Source: Catonia carolina (Eukaryota; Arthropoda; Insecta; Hemiptera; Achilidae). Taken from it: a DNA stretch of 64,000 nucleotides. Numbering within the stretch: the first letter of the stretch is position 1; each line of letters starts with the position of its first letter. Location of the stretch: contig JAQMRL010000003.1 of assembly GCA_035578175.1 (NCBI GenBank), forward strand, positions 83,773,969 to 83,837,968, read 5' to 3'. Below the pieces are notes generated by a model. That model worked only from the letters and a program-made list of their open reading frames with translations, did no database searches and had not been told where the DNA came from. Shown here one piece after another: positions 45,748-57,179 of this stretch. Position numbers and translations under genes: made by a program.

Positions 45748-46078
45748 ATAGACAGGTGGAATGTTAAATTATTTGCACTCGATCTGCTAGTTCCAGAACT
45801 ACAAAAAAATAGTTCTGTTTTTTATCATATGGTCAGCCAATTAAATGACTGAAATATTTAACAACAGAAGAAGTAGAGGTGTAAAAGACACTAGTCAGAG
45901 TTATCTCATGTGAAAGTGATGAATTTAAATACAGTCAGACTTAGTGGTGAATGAAATCAAGGTTTCATTTGCATGGTGGAAAGTATATGCTTTTCGGAGA
46001 GCTTGGCATGCTGATAAGCATACCACCACACTCCTCGTTTTACTTAGTAAGTCTCTAGAGTTTCAAATCAGCCTTAGA
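45748..46078 (+). mobile_element. SINE-A, deleted and 3'-truncated
   Basis: Starts AATAGACAGGTGGAATG. The segment between ATGCTGATAAGCATAC and CACCACACTCCTCG is missing, and the element stops at CAAATCAGCCTTAGAA before the CAA tail. Repeat G begins shortly after. Confidence 0.85.
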
Positions 46079-46104
46079 ATGAGTGATGACACCTATGATC
46101 CTGA

Positions 46105-46345
46105 GAACGCCACGCAGGATCAAAATTAGGGAGGGGCAAGCCATGGTGTCACAGATATCATACCAGTCGCTAGGTGGCTCTAGATACTTCTCAATGTTTA
46201 CACCATTTCAGTGAGGTAAACAACTGATTATTCGCCGTCGCACTGCCTAATTTGGTTTTGTATCATTACTTTATAATCGTTTAATTATTTTTTTGCTTCT
46301 AGGGGGCAGCTGCCTCCTGCTCCTTGCTGGGTACGCCCATAACTC
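46105..46345. repeat. dispersed repeat G, uninterrupted
   Basis: Matches 6228-6398 plus 6723-6800 without the SINE-B insertion (see shared blocks there). Ends near GGGTACGCCCATAAC. Unclassified. Confidence 0.7.
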
Positions 46346-46349
46346 CACC

Positions 46350-49340
46350 TATCTGTTGTGCGCTTAATCATTTCGGTGGAAGTTCATAAAATGTTGTTCA
46401 GATATAAAATTATAAATGCAAAACATATTAAAAATTATTTTTTAACTTATGTATAATTTTAACTGATTACATTTTACAATAGTGGTCGTAATCGGTTATC
46501 AATGTTCAGTTAAAAGAAAGATATAACAGAAAAAGATAAATTACATTAAAAATGTTATTTACAATCTCGTTCCGCACGTACGCATTGATCACAGAATTAC
46601 TTTCAGTCAACAATTTATTTTTAAAAAAAACCTAAATGAAACTGATAGGATATTAGGTACTTATGCTTTTAAGGCGACAAATATTTTTTAAATATTAAAT
46701 TAAACGTAATGATACGGTACTCCATTATGGAAATTACGATCGTATAACAACGTACTACGATCTTTGCAAGTAAACCCGTGACGGATTTTCTATTGCTTTA
46801 TACAGTAAACGTGAAGATTTTGTGTGGTATTATAGTAGATTTCTTAATTTCTTTGAAGATTTTTACAACATTCAAGACTGTTTTTAAATACACACTACAA
46901 GTTGTGCTTGCGCTAAGCAGGCTTATTGCTACAGCCTCAAAAAGGTTGTTTAAACCATTGTTAAAGAAAATTTTAGAAATATGAAAAAAATAGAGCTACT
47001 TGTTTGAAAAATAACTGATCATCATTATCAATCAAACAGACGCTTGTCAGTAATTTAAAAGGCAGGTAGGAATGTTATTAGATAAAAAATTAATTGTAGA
47101 AAATCAAATAGCTACCATTAACCAATAATTCTGAAAGAACAAAGGTCAAATAAATATCAACACAAATTAAAATTTTAAAAAGAAACTGACAAAAATTAAC
47201 GGGTGAAAACGAAAAAGGTGAAAGTACTATAATATCGATGCCTAGGTTCGTTCTGATCTGGTTATTATAAATAATAAACAGACTTCCATAAACTTATAAC
47301 CAATTTTAAAATAGATTTGAACATGTGAGATCCAATTGTGGAGAACGGCAAACTACTCCAGCACAGAAATCTAGCAAAAATTTCAGGCTAAACTACTCAG
47401 AACAATTACAGTATCACCTTTGTAGCTACATAAAAAAAACAACACTTCATTGAGAATTAAACATTCCTACAATTAAACAAAATTAGGCCTACGCACATTC
47501 AGTACAAAATACCAAAAACGACTTGAATCTTCCAAAAATTATCTGACCATCTCACTTTTAGATAATTCAAACGATACTCACCGATTGAAACGAAGACACC
47601 CAACGGACTTATGTTATAATGGCAATTAAACGCATGAAATAAATTTACAAAGTTACTCCATTGGGAGTTTTTCTTTCGTCATGTCATGTAAAAAGCAAGA
47701 ACTCATCTACTTATTATTCTGCAAAAGAATAGATTGTAGTTTTCGCTGTATTTAAAAAAAAATTCATTTAATGTTAATTGATTTTGTTCCTATCAGCCAA
47801 TACGTGTTATTAAATTTCAAATTAAGGTCTTTTCTTATAGCAGCTTTGTGTTACTTTTATGTTAAAACAGAACAATATAGTAAAAAAATTTCCTATTCAC
47901 ATGCACTAACTGAAGATTGCAGAAGAGTACTTCCTCTAACTGCCTCTGTGTGATAGATAGTTGGAGCAGCGTCAGCAATAAATAACAGCTGGATCGACAG
48001 TTGGGGAAAAGTATCGATGCACAGTAGTGAGAGAGGTGAAAACAGTACAAGCAGAGCCAATCACGTCTTCCAAGTTTTTAAAAAAATTGTAAAATAATAA
48101 ATGTTTAGCCAAATAAATCTCTACGTATTTCACTGTGTCGCTCTTAGGAATAATTTCATCATTTGGTTTTACATTTTAACAATTTGTCTCCTGCTTAAAA
48201 ATTTGCTTAAAAATATTTACCACAAAAGTAATTAACAAATTATATTGTACTGAAGTGTTCAGTTTAAAACAAATAGTAATAGAATTCTATATTCATAGCA
48301 ACCGGTAACTTAATACAACAGACCTAGTTTTTAAGAATTTAGAATACATTTAAATAAGTATAAAAAGTAATAAAAATTATTATTAACTTAATGTAGAGAC
48401 TACATTAATTTATTATAATGTAGTTTGTGCATAAATATATTATGGAGATATATTTTTATTTCCGGTTTCGAATACATGTATACAAAATTATTACTTGCAT
48501 TTTTTTAGACTTAACTCTTATTCTTGTTTTATTTTGTTATTACTATTATTCAAACTCGAATATTTGTTACAAAAAATAAGAAGTAATATCATCTATTAAA
48601 AAGAAAATATATTATAATGGCAGTGGTACAGTATTAAATAATCATCGTAATACAAACGCATACCAAAACTAGTTGTATATTCTTATCCCCTATCTCTTTC
48701 TTGTCCGTGGAAAGATGTTGGAACGGCGGACTGTATTTTGAAAGTCGTAATAGTAATTTTAAAATGTGGCCCACTTTAAATGTACCTACTATACTTGTTA
48801 TAATGTCTCGACAACTTACGGCATTACATGCAGAAGCAGAAGACGTTCGTTCTCATCAATCAAATGTTACTGCTAGTCGTATTATTAAACTAAATTATAC
48901 TACATTACAGATCATTTCACGAATATTGAAGCTTTATTAAAAAACTTATAACATTTAGTTGTGCTATGATTATATTTCAAACTATATTTGTTGTTTATTT
49001 AATGTAAAACACTATATGTAATCTGTTCACATGAAACAACGAATAGATAAGTTTAAAATACAAAATTTAATAAAAAAAATCTGGTGTAAAACACTCATAC
49101 GACTTTCTCTTGAAAATGTAAATAATGAAAAATATAACCTGTCTGTAATCATTAGTATACAATGTAAAATAAAAAACAACATAATTTATCATAAGTGAAT
49201 GACGCTGAATGGAAAACATCTTTATGGAACTTAAAAATATGGTAAATAAGCAGATTGATTTTAAATCTAAAAAACACATTCAATTGGCCCACCACATCTG
49301 TATAAATATTTTTAAATTTTTAATAATTCATCCTATCTCC
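46350..49340. other. no recognised feature
   Basis: About 3 kb of AT-rich sequence. Frames at 46778-46984, 47771-48050 and 48701-48940 have no domains. A less AT-rich patch at 47930-48060 is unassigned. Confidence 0.5.
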
Positions 49341-49351
49341 AAATCAATATT

Positions 49352-49470
49352 ACGTCGGGGTCCCGGTTTCGATTCCCGGTCAGGTCTGGCATTTTTTCAT
49401 CACTCATTTTCATTATCATCAATATCCACCATTTGCATTAGCAGAAATTGCAGAATATCTGACTATTCTA
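49352..49470 (+). mobile_element. SINE-C, 5'-truncated
   Basis: Starts at the box B (GGTTTCGATTCCCGG) and continues through GGTCTGGCATTTTTTCATCA and GCATTAGCAGAAATTGCAGA. Confidence 0.88.
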
Positions 49471-49474
49471 AATA

Positions 49475-49860
49475 TATAGCTATATTTATCAATATTACCA
49501 TTTAAATACAAAAAAACTGTACAGTTGGAAGGAAGAATCAAGCAGATATTTAAAAAAAAATTCATTTATAAGGTTCATTCATCAAAAAACACAAAAAATA
49601 ACAGTTTTGGAAAATTTTTAAATAACTCGAGGAAAAAAGAAGTGTCAAACACCACTGGTTAACCCTTCTAACCTCTTCTATTTCTTCTCAATTTTTTATC
49701 ATCTCTTTCTTTTCAAGCTAAACTTTCATTTCTTGAGTATCTTCTATCCAGAACCACTTGCATAATAACAGTTTCACTGAATATGCTGACTAATCGACTT
49801 TTCCTAAAAAAATTTACTAATTTTTTTACAATATGGTTATATATTTTTCACTAAAGTTTA
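49475..49860. other. no recognised feature
   Basis: AT-rich. Confidence 0.5.
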
Positions 49861-49867
49861 TATATTT

Positions 49868-49893
49868 CGCGCTAAAGTAGTTACTTTAGCGCG
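49868..49893. repeat. perfect 12-bp stem hairpin
   Basis: CGCGCTAAAGTA, loop GT, TACTTTAGCGCG. It directly abuts the start of the duplicated block at 49894. Confidence 0.95.
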
Positions 49894-50036
49894 TTAACAT
49901 TAATATTTTTTATTTTTCCTTGCGATATTTAAATAAAAATTGATCAACTGTTTATGAAGTTATATAAAAAAATACCTTGAATAGTAATTTTAATGCATTC
50001 CAAATTTTGAATGGCCGCCTCTAGTGGTTAGCCCTA
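49894..50036 (+). repeat. duplicated block, empty site for element F
   Basis: Matches 51670-51725 plus 52703-52796. In this copy the join reads ATTTAAATAAAAATTGATC without an F element. It ends in a short SINE-E head GGCCGCCTCTAGTGGTTAG. Confidence 0.9.
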
Positions 50037-50049
50037 TTTAAATTCAAGA

Positions 50050-50635
50050 AAATTCTGAAATATTAATACTTTCTGCAAAAATTAAAATTTTGACCTAACT
50101 AAGAAAATATTAGCCTAATAAGTACTTTTGTTTAGCCATAGTGAGAAGAAAATTTTCATATTTCACAGTAGTCTAGATGATTTAAAGTTATGGTTAACAT
50201 CATAAATGATTTGTAAACTATTTACTCGATATTTTTACTGCCTACAATAAATTTTACCACGGTCAAGAAGTTATAAACGAAAACTAAAGTCAAAACTGAG
50301 AATTTTCTGATAAAATATTGTATCAATTTTCACAATGATAGATGTTTAAAAAACTACTGGGATCAAGATTCAGTATTCTTGTCATGATGTGTAGCTTGTA
50401 ATTTTCTTACTAAAAAGTAGTGACAATTGGTTGTAAAATCAAATCGACTTTATTAATATATTATAACTCGTCTAGTTGTGTTTAAGTATGCTACGTTATT
50501 CTCACCTCGTCTGAATCAGTAATTACATTTTGGTATTTTAGTAATGTGTGTACAGTCCTGCATATTACTCGTACGGAACTAATATTAATTATCTTATCTG
50601 TATAAACGAAATTTCCTACACGAAATTTTTTCTTA
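50050..50635. other. no recognised feature
   Basis: AT-rich. Confidence 0.45.
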
Positions 50636-50639
50636 CATA

Positions 50640-51582
50640 CGAGGGGGTACCCAAAAGAAACCGGAATTATTTTTTAAAACTATTTATTTTTAATTTTTTT
50701 ACAAAAGAACCTTATCCCCTTCAAAATACTCTCCATTACAACTAATACATTTGTCCCACCGGTGCTTCCACTGTTCAAAACATTTTTTGTACTCCTCTTC
50801 AGTGATGGCTGCCAGCTCATCCGTCGTTTTTTTCTTGACATCATCAACGTTGTTAAATCGGAGACCTTTCATGCCCCTTTTCATGCGTGGGAACAAGAAA
50901 AAATTACACGGAGCCAGATCGGGTGAGTACGGTGCGTGTGGTAGCAAAACCATGCCGTTTTTCGCCAAAAACTGGGTAACCGAGATTGCCGTGTGTGCAG
51001 GCGCGTTGTCGTGGTGGAAAAACCAGTCCCCTGTCTGCCACAAATTAGGTCTTTTACGACGAATGCTGTTTCGTAGTCTTCTTAACACTTCAAGATAAAA
51101 AGCTTGATTTACCGTCTGGCCTGGTGGAACGAACTCTGAATGGACAATTCCCCTCACATCAAAAAAACAAATCAGCATTGTTTTGATGTTCGATCTGACT
51201 TGACGACTTTTTTTTGGTCGGGGTGATAATGAAGTCTTCCATTGACTGGATTATTGTTTGGTTTCTGGGTCGTACCCATAGCACCAAGACTCGTCACCCG
51301 TAATGATCTTTGACATGAAATCTGGATCAGTTTCAAGCTGTTGTTTCAAATCACTACACGTTTCAATGCGACGTTCCTTTTGAGTGTCAGTCAGAACCCG
51401 AGGCACAAACTTGGCAGCGACTCTTTTCATTGTCAAGTCTTCTGTTAAAATGCGTTGGACTGAGCTCCAAGATAACCCACTAACCTGTGATATTTGGTCA
51501 ATGGTCTGTCGTCGGTCTGTTCGTACAATTTCTTTCACTTTCACAACATTTTCGTCTGTTCGGGATAAGTATTAAAGTCTCG
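50640..51582 (-). mobile_element. MLE1, mariner element, internally deleted
   Basis: Transposase on the minus strand. The 3' terminal repeat begins CGAGGGGGTACCCAAAAG at 50640 next to TA (50638-50639). On the other side the N-terminal third of the gene is missing and the remnant runs almost directly into AAAGTCTCG then TA (51583-51584), possibly the stub of the 5' terminal repeat. Confidence 0.8.
50699..51562 (-). pseudogene. mariner transposase, one in-frame stop and mutated catalytic residue
   Basis: The frame runs from LSRTDENV to EGDKVLL. It is one continuous frame broken only by a TAA at 51251-51253, right after YDPETKQ where the family has a Gln codon. In order: SRTDENV, a helix-turn-helix-like segment with TIDQISQVSGLSWSSVQRIL, TGDESWCYGYDPETKQ (first Asp), VHSEFVPPGQTVNQAFYLE, WFFHHDNAPAHTA (second Asp) and HAPYSPDLAPCNFFLFPRMK. 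In the last motif the third catalytic Asp is Asn (codon AAT, one transition from GAT). Spacing matches DD34D mariners. The first 70 or so residues are gone. Not functional. Confidence 0.9.
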
Positions 51583-51725
51583 TATAAGTATTTTAAAGGA
51601 ACTTAAAACTTTTATCGTATTTTAAACTCATTAATTCAATTATTTATTAATTATAAGTTTAATGAGTATATATACTGATAACATTAATATTTTTTTATTT
51701 TTCCTTGCGATATTTAAATTAAAAA

Positions 51726-52494
51726 TCTGGTGTGAAACACTCACACAAATTTCTCTTACCAATGCAAATAATTAACAATAAACCTAACATTAGTAATAAA
51801 ACATTAGAAATGAACAAAAAACTAACCTCAAAAAACATTAGTGAAATACGCAAAATTAAAATCGACCTCAGTTTGGCTTAAAAATACGGAAAAACGCTCA
51901 TTCACGCTAAACTAGGCACTGTATAAAAAAATGCTTAAAATAAAAGTTGTAGATCTCTTAATTTCCTATAAATTTTATATTATACACTTTTGTCGTAAAA
52001 CGCATTCTAAGGCCGAAATCTTAAAAAAATAAACTTTTCACACGTTTTCGTGAGAAAAAAACAGAAAATTGCTAATTACCGCTAAACTAAGCGTTATACA
52101 AAAAAATGTTTGAAATAAAAGTTATAGGGTTTTAAATTCTCTACAACTTTTATTATATAATGTTTTGCGCTAAAATGCATATTAAAGCCGCAATCTTAAA
52201 AATAAAATGTTTTTACGTAAAAACAGCCTCACCCAGAATTTCAGCAAACATGGCGCCTACCCTATCTTGTAGAAAATTAAAAATTGAGTAAACCAGGCGA
52301 TTTTAAAAAAAATCGTAGGACCAGTTTTTGAGAAAATCGCCAAAAAGTGAAAAATTACACGAATAAACTACTACTTCCGGTTGACCGATTTTGATGAAAA
52401 TGTTCGTGTCGGGTCCAGTAGTGGTATGTAACTTAAGTTTAAAGTTTCAAGTTCGTACGATGTTCCGTTCTTGAGATATTCTGTTCACACACAG

Positions 52495-52558
<64 letters not shown>

Positions 52559-52702
52559 ACACACAGATCAATCGCTAAAAACATGTTTTTTGGGTTCAGG
52601 GGGTCTGAAAACGTATAGATCCGGTGAAAACTCGATTTCGAAAAATCGACATGAAAACAATACTTTCCTTCCTATATATTCAATATATAGGCAAGAGAAA
52701 GT
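51726..52702 (-). mobile_element. element F, full length with ends defined by empty site
   Basis: On the minus strand it starts ACTTTCTCTTGCCTATAT with the short hairpin CCTATATA...TATATAGG, then the GT core, and ends with GGTAAGAGAAATTTGTGTGAG, the hairpin and CCAGA. Comparison with 49894-50036 puts the insertion inside a T-run (ATTTTT|element|TTTTT). The inverted subterminal GGCAAGAGAAAGT / ACTTTCTCTTGCC pair is near both ends. Confidence 0.93.
52501..52552. repeat. (CA)n core microsatellite of element F
   Basis: About 26 AC units at the conserved position inside F. Confidence 0.95.
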
Positions 52703-52775
52703 AAAAATTGATCAAAGTTTATAAAGTTACATAAAAAATACCTTGGATAGTAATTTTTATGCATTCCAAATTTCG

Positions 52776-52875
52776 AATGGCCGCCTCTAGTGGTTAGAGT
52801 GCTACGCTGCAAAATGGAGGTCCTGTGTTCAATCCCCGGCCAGGGTCTGAAAATGAAAAGATCAAACCCATTTGC
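52776..52875 (+). mobile_element. SINE-E copy
   Basis: GGCCGCCTCTAGTGGTTAGA (box A), GTGTTCAATCCCCGGCCAGG (box B) and GGTCTGAAAATGAAAAGATC. Confidence 0.8.
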
Positions 52876-52879
52876 CTAG

Positions 52880-53230
52880 TGGCAAATCTACTAGGCTTCA
52901 TTAAAAGATTAAACAGAATATGAAACAGAGTTCTTTTTTAATTCTCTACATGTTTATGTGTATACCTAGTTGAAATAGCTAAATGTGGAATATGAGATGT
53001 AACTTTTTTTGTTAATAATCTTTATTACTAATAGTAATAACTTTTCTTTAAAAATATGAACTTTTTATTGTTTTTTTTCTTACTTTAGTATATTTTTCGT
53101 TCATTGTGAATCCAATTTAACATTACTGAATGTTTAATTTTTTATTCATGCCTGTTCATGTTAATTTTAATGTAATATCGATGCTCTCTCATCTTTTCGT
53201 TGTTCTCTAGAGTACAGTTAAAGAATCAAA
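52880..53230. other. no recognised feature
   Basis: AT-rich. Confidence 0.45.
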
Positions 53231-53235
53231 ATAAC

Positions 53236-54512
53236 CCTTCGGGTCAGTCTAGGGGTAACGTGGTCGCCGCTAGTTAGCTGTTTAACAGCTGATTTTCGGA
53301 GACGAAGGTTCCTGGTTCAAATACTAGTAAAGATATTTACTTTTATACGGATTTTCATACTAGACAGTGGTTACTGGAGTACTTTAATGGTTAGATTTCA
53401 ATTAACCATACTCTCTCAGGAATGGTCGGCCTGAGTCTGTAAAAGACTACACCTCATTTACAAGTCATACATAAATCATTCTCATCTCATTGGGTCATGG
53501 AGTTGCTTATTGTTCTAAATTGAACATGTAATGTAATTTAAAAGAATATTAAAAACGCACCAATATTTTTCTCTTCTTTGTGCCCTACGTTGGGCGCCAA
53601 AATTTAATGTAATTTTTGTATATTAAACTTGCACTAATATTATTCTCTTTTGTGTCCCACGTTGGGCTTCAAAATGTAATGTAATTTTTAATGTATATTG
53701 AAATGAATAAAACGCAAATTTGAAATTGAAAATGAAAAATTGATTTTTTAATGAAACGATTGAAAATTGGAAGAAAAAAATTGATTGACAAAATTTGTTA
53801 CAAAAATTACTTATCTTGAATTTAATTTATTGATGACACTTCTATTCTATAACTCTAAATATATAATAAGTTAATAAATAACATGAAATGTTAAATTGAT
53901 TTTTTTTAAATCTTGTTATGAGCTCAAAATTATTAAATAATAATTAATATTTACGATTCTTTTATAATTTCCTGGAGTCTCAGCTGTATTATGTGTCTCC
54001 TTCCACTGACCGGGATCGAATGGCGCACTTGATCATTGTTGCAATTGGTTTTATAGATGTTTATAATCTTATTTAAATATTTTCTTCCTAATTTTTAAAA
54101 TATCGAAGTCTAAAATGACTTCAATATTGAGGAACTAAAATGTTCCTCAATTAATTGGTTTCTTGTTGGTTTATTAATCTTCTTTACTTATTTTCTTATT
54201 TTAAAATTTTATTTAATTATATCATACTTTCTTTTGTTTTCCTCGATTGAATTTAAACTAATTGGCTTCTGAAATTAATTTCTTTTAATATTTTATTTTC
54301 TTCTGATAAATCTTCTTAGTACATATTTTATTATTGTTTATTCTATTTTAAATTGAAATTATTTAATTTTGATTATTTTAAGTTTATTTTTAAAATTATT
54401 CCTTGAATTAACAACAATTGGTTACCTAGATTGAATCATCTATCAACAATGTAATAAAACATAGACTGCTATTCTACAAACAGGTTGCTACGTACACACA
54501 TTAGGGATAAAA
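53236..54512 (+). mobile_element. SINE-B split by a solo LTR
   Basis: Head and body at 53236-53526 (CGGGTCAGTCTAGGGGTAAC, GGTTCCTGGTTCAAATAC, AGTCTGTAAAAGACTAC, GGGTCATGGAGTTGC), then the end at 54479-54512 (GGTTGCTACGTACACACATT). The two parts join at the normal SINE-B sequence. Confidence 0.9.
53527..54478. mobile_element. solo LTR, 952 bp, inside SINE-B
   Basis: Begins TGTAATGTAATT and ends TATTCTACA (5' TG...CA 3', with inverted TGTA/TACA), flanked by the 4-bp duplication AACA (53523-53526 and 54479-54482). It contains two repeats around ACGTTGGG(C)(G/T)(C/T)CAAAA about 75 bp apart. TG...CA ends and a 4-bp target fit Gypsy or related LTR retrotransposons; the strand and clade are not determined. 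No internal coding region remains. Confidence 0.85.
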
Positions 54513-54514
54513 AA

Positions 54515-55240
54515 GTTAAAGATTAAAAATAAAAGATAAAAAATTACCAATTTCAAAGAATTCCTATTCAAAACATTTAATTCATTGAAATTAATTAACC
54601 TTGTTCAATACACTCCAATTCATACAGCACTCAATTTTTAATAATAAACTATTATTGTAGAATAACACTTTTGTAATGTTACAGTATTTATAAATACATT
54701 ATTACAATAGTACATTTTTTTAATTTCGTAATGTTGTAGCTCCGGTTCGTGATAGATAATGTTGAAAGATTTAGATATGTGTAGAGAGGTATCGATATAT
54801 CGAAATTAGTCCAGTTATGTTTATTATTAAGTAAGGTGTTATTATTTATTACCCTTGAATTTGTTTAGATACTAGATATACTACCTATGTATTTATGCTA
54901 CGAGAAATTTCAGGTTTAATATAATAATGTAGGCTTTCAACTCTCCTAATTGTAATGTATTACTTTACTTTCTACGCATACTATGTTCTGAATAATTTAC
55001 AATTACTCTACCACTAATTGTAAATAATTAGTATTTTTAAAGTATGTTGACTCTACTAGAATACATTAAATTATTTTTTAAATCGGTATTTTGTATTTGT
55101 TTCAAATTTTATTAAGGTGGGTTTGGTTGTTTTTAATTTATTTAATAAAGATACAGTCAATTGTTTTGGCAGTAATTTACTTAAAAGTAGCCTAATTTAC
55201 AAAGGCATTTGACAAGTAGGTTTAGTAATAAAAAATACCA
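54515..55240. other. no recognised feature
   Basis: AT-rich. Confidence 0.5.
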
Positions 55241-55376
55241 TAATTTTTACTCTCTCTTGCCCTGTAAGAATATATTATTGGAAATAAAAGTATTGTTTTA
55301 CGTCCATTTTCGAAATCGAGTTTACAAGCCCCCTGAGTAATAAAAAACATGTTATTAGCGATTGGTCTGTAAGAGT

Positions 55377-55446
55377 GCGTGTGCGTGTGTGTGTGTGTGT
55401 GTGCGCGCGTGCGTACGTGCGCACGCGTGCGTGTGTGTGTGTGTAT
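55377..55446. repeat. GT/GC dinucleotide core
   Basis: Mixed GT and GC dinucleotides within F, with alternating purine-pyrimidine sequence. Confidence 0.9.
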
Positions 55447-55570
55447 AAACAAAATATCTCAAGAACGGAACATCGTACGAACTTGAAACTTGGAACCTAA
55501 GTTTAGTAGTCTACCATAAGGGCATTACATTTTCATCAAAATCGGTCAACTAGAATTAGTAGTTTTTTTT

Positions 55571-55998
55571 GTCTTTTGTGATCACAATGGATCACTTTAG
55601 TCAAATTTAGAAAGCTTCATCCTTTCATATTCTTTACCTTGATATTCTGCCAGTATGTCTTCATTCGGTCTGATCTTGCTTTCCGAACTTCCTCTTAAAC
55701 GACCGGTTTCTTCCTGCTTGGGTTTGTTCTTCTGATTTTGTTTCAAATCTACTTTACTTATTTCGGAAGGATTCTTAATATTTCTTTTTTGTTTTCTAAA
55801 TCATCGAAAGTTAATCCGACTTCGATCATATCTTCTTTGACATTTCGGATCCATGCTCCTGATGTTACCATTGGAAAGATGTTACCATTTTCTAATCATC
55901 TTGTTTAAAATTCTGTCTTTTGGTGTTCTGATAAGATGTCCAAGAAAAGATATCCTTTTCTTCCTTATTGTATCTGTTATGGGTTCGTTTTCTTTATT
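55571..55998 (-). pseudogene. LINE L7 3' end inserted in element F
   Basis: Minus strand: RKKRISFLGHLIRTPKDRIL, NKMIRKW, then after a shift WIRNVKEDMIEVGLTFDDLE, NKKEILRILPK, a stop, and KQEETGRLRGSSESKIRPNE, LAEYQGKEYERMK. RISFLGH-IR----RI--K and WI--VKEDM-E-GL---D are the usual RTE-like ORF2 C-terminal blocks. The sense 3' end is near 55571 with an A-rich tail into the F sequence. Confidence 0.75.
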
Positions 55999-56494
55999 AG
56001 TTTATTCATGCAATTTTTTAAAAACGGCTCTACAATTGATTTTAAAATCGCCTCATTTACTATAATTTTTATGCTCTACAATATTGCGTAAGCGCTGCTG
56101 AAAATTACGTCTGGTGAAATTCTTGTGAAGGCTGTAGACCTACTCTCATGGTAAAAAAATAATTTTTTAATATTGCGCCATAAGTAAGTCATAAATTTTA
56201 CGACAGAAGTGTATAATTATTAAAGTTGTAGGAAGGTAATAAAACTTATAACTTTTACTTCAAATATACGTTTCTACAACGCTTAGTTTTTTCATCAATA
56301 TTGGTGATTTTCTGTATTTTTCTCATAAAAATCGGTTAAAAAGGTTTCTTTTTAAATATTAAAGCCTTAGTACTATGCATTTTACGATAGAAATATATAA
56401 ATTAAAGTTACAGGAAAAAATTTACAACTTTTATTTCAAGCATTTTTCGTACAGAGCCTAGTTTAGTGTCAATCAGTTTTCTTAAGTCTTATTT

Positions 56495-57175
56495 TTTTGT
56501 TGCTTCCATTATTTTAATTACTATTTACACAAGTTTGCTAGTAAATTAAACAGAAATTACTCTTCTGAATAAGGCATAACAGCACGTTTTAAAAGTTTAT
56601 CCCATGTTTCTTCAAAGATTTGCACATTTGGTTTAATGTCATTCCTAGAGATAGACAGAATAGAGAATTGATGAATTTTAGCGTGTTTATTTTTATTAAT
56701 TTATTTTATAGATAAATACATTAAAAATACAATTTAATTCAATATCAATTTATAATGATAAATAAAGGTTAGCTGTGGTTTTCTAACAGTTAATCAACCA
56801 TAACGCAGAATGTCACGCAGAAAAACCAAACCATCTTAATATGCTTAATAAACATAAAACCAACGTTTAATTTCTAATAGGTCCGCTTTTACCTGAAACT
56901 AACCGATTCATGCAGAAATAAAACACTTTTACTTTTCCACTATAAACTCTTTTTACCTCTTTAAATATCTATTAATATTGTAACAGAAAACAGTTACAGG
57001 ATAGAGTCTTACTGTACAATGGTCTACACCAAAATTAATTTTTTTATTCACTCAAAGTGAGTTGAAAAAAAATAGTATTATAAAAGACTTATTTTCTAAT
57101 GATATATTTAACATTCTCTTGATGTTTCAGCAGCTTGTAGCAATCAGCTGTTTGGTATACTTTTCAAAATTCTAT
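56495..57175. other. no recognised feature
   Basis: AT-rich. Confidence 0.5.
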
Positions 57176-57179
57176 AATT

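Larger units (their letters stand above)
51672..52796. repeat. duplicated block, filled site carrying element F
   Basis: Same flanking sequence as 49894-50036 (TAACATTAATATT... and ...ATTCCAAATTT-GAATGGCCGCC) but interrupted by F at 51726-52702. Confidence 0.9.
55249..56490 (+). mobile_element. element F, split by a LINE fragment, 3' end lost
   Basis: 5' end ACTCTCTCTTGCC, the CGAAATCGAGTTT block, the GT core at 55377-55446, AAGAACGGAACATCGTACG, then an insertion (55571-55998), then TTATTCATGCAATTTTTT and the later blocks to AGAGCCTAGTTTAGTGTCAA. No 3' hairpin seen. Confidence 0.85.

Noticed and set aside
50751..51098. 115-codon plus-strand frame
   Set aside because: Antisense shadow of the mariner transposase.
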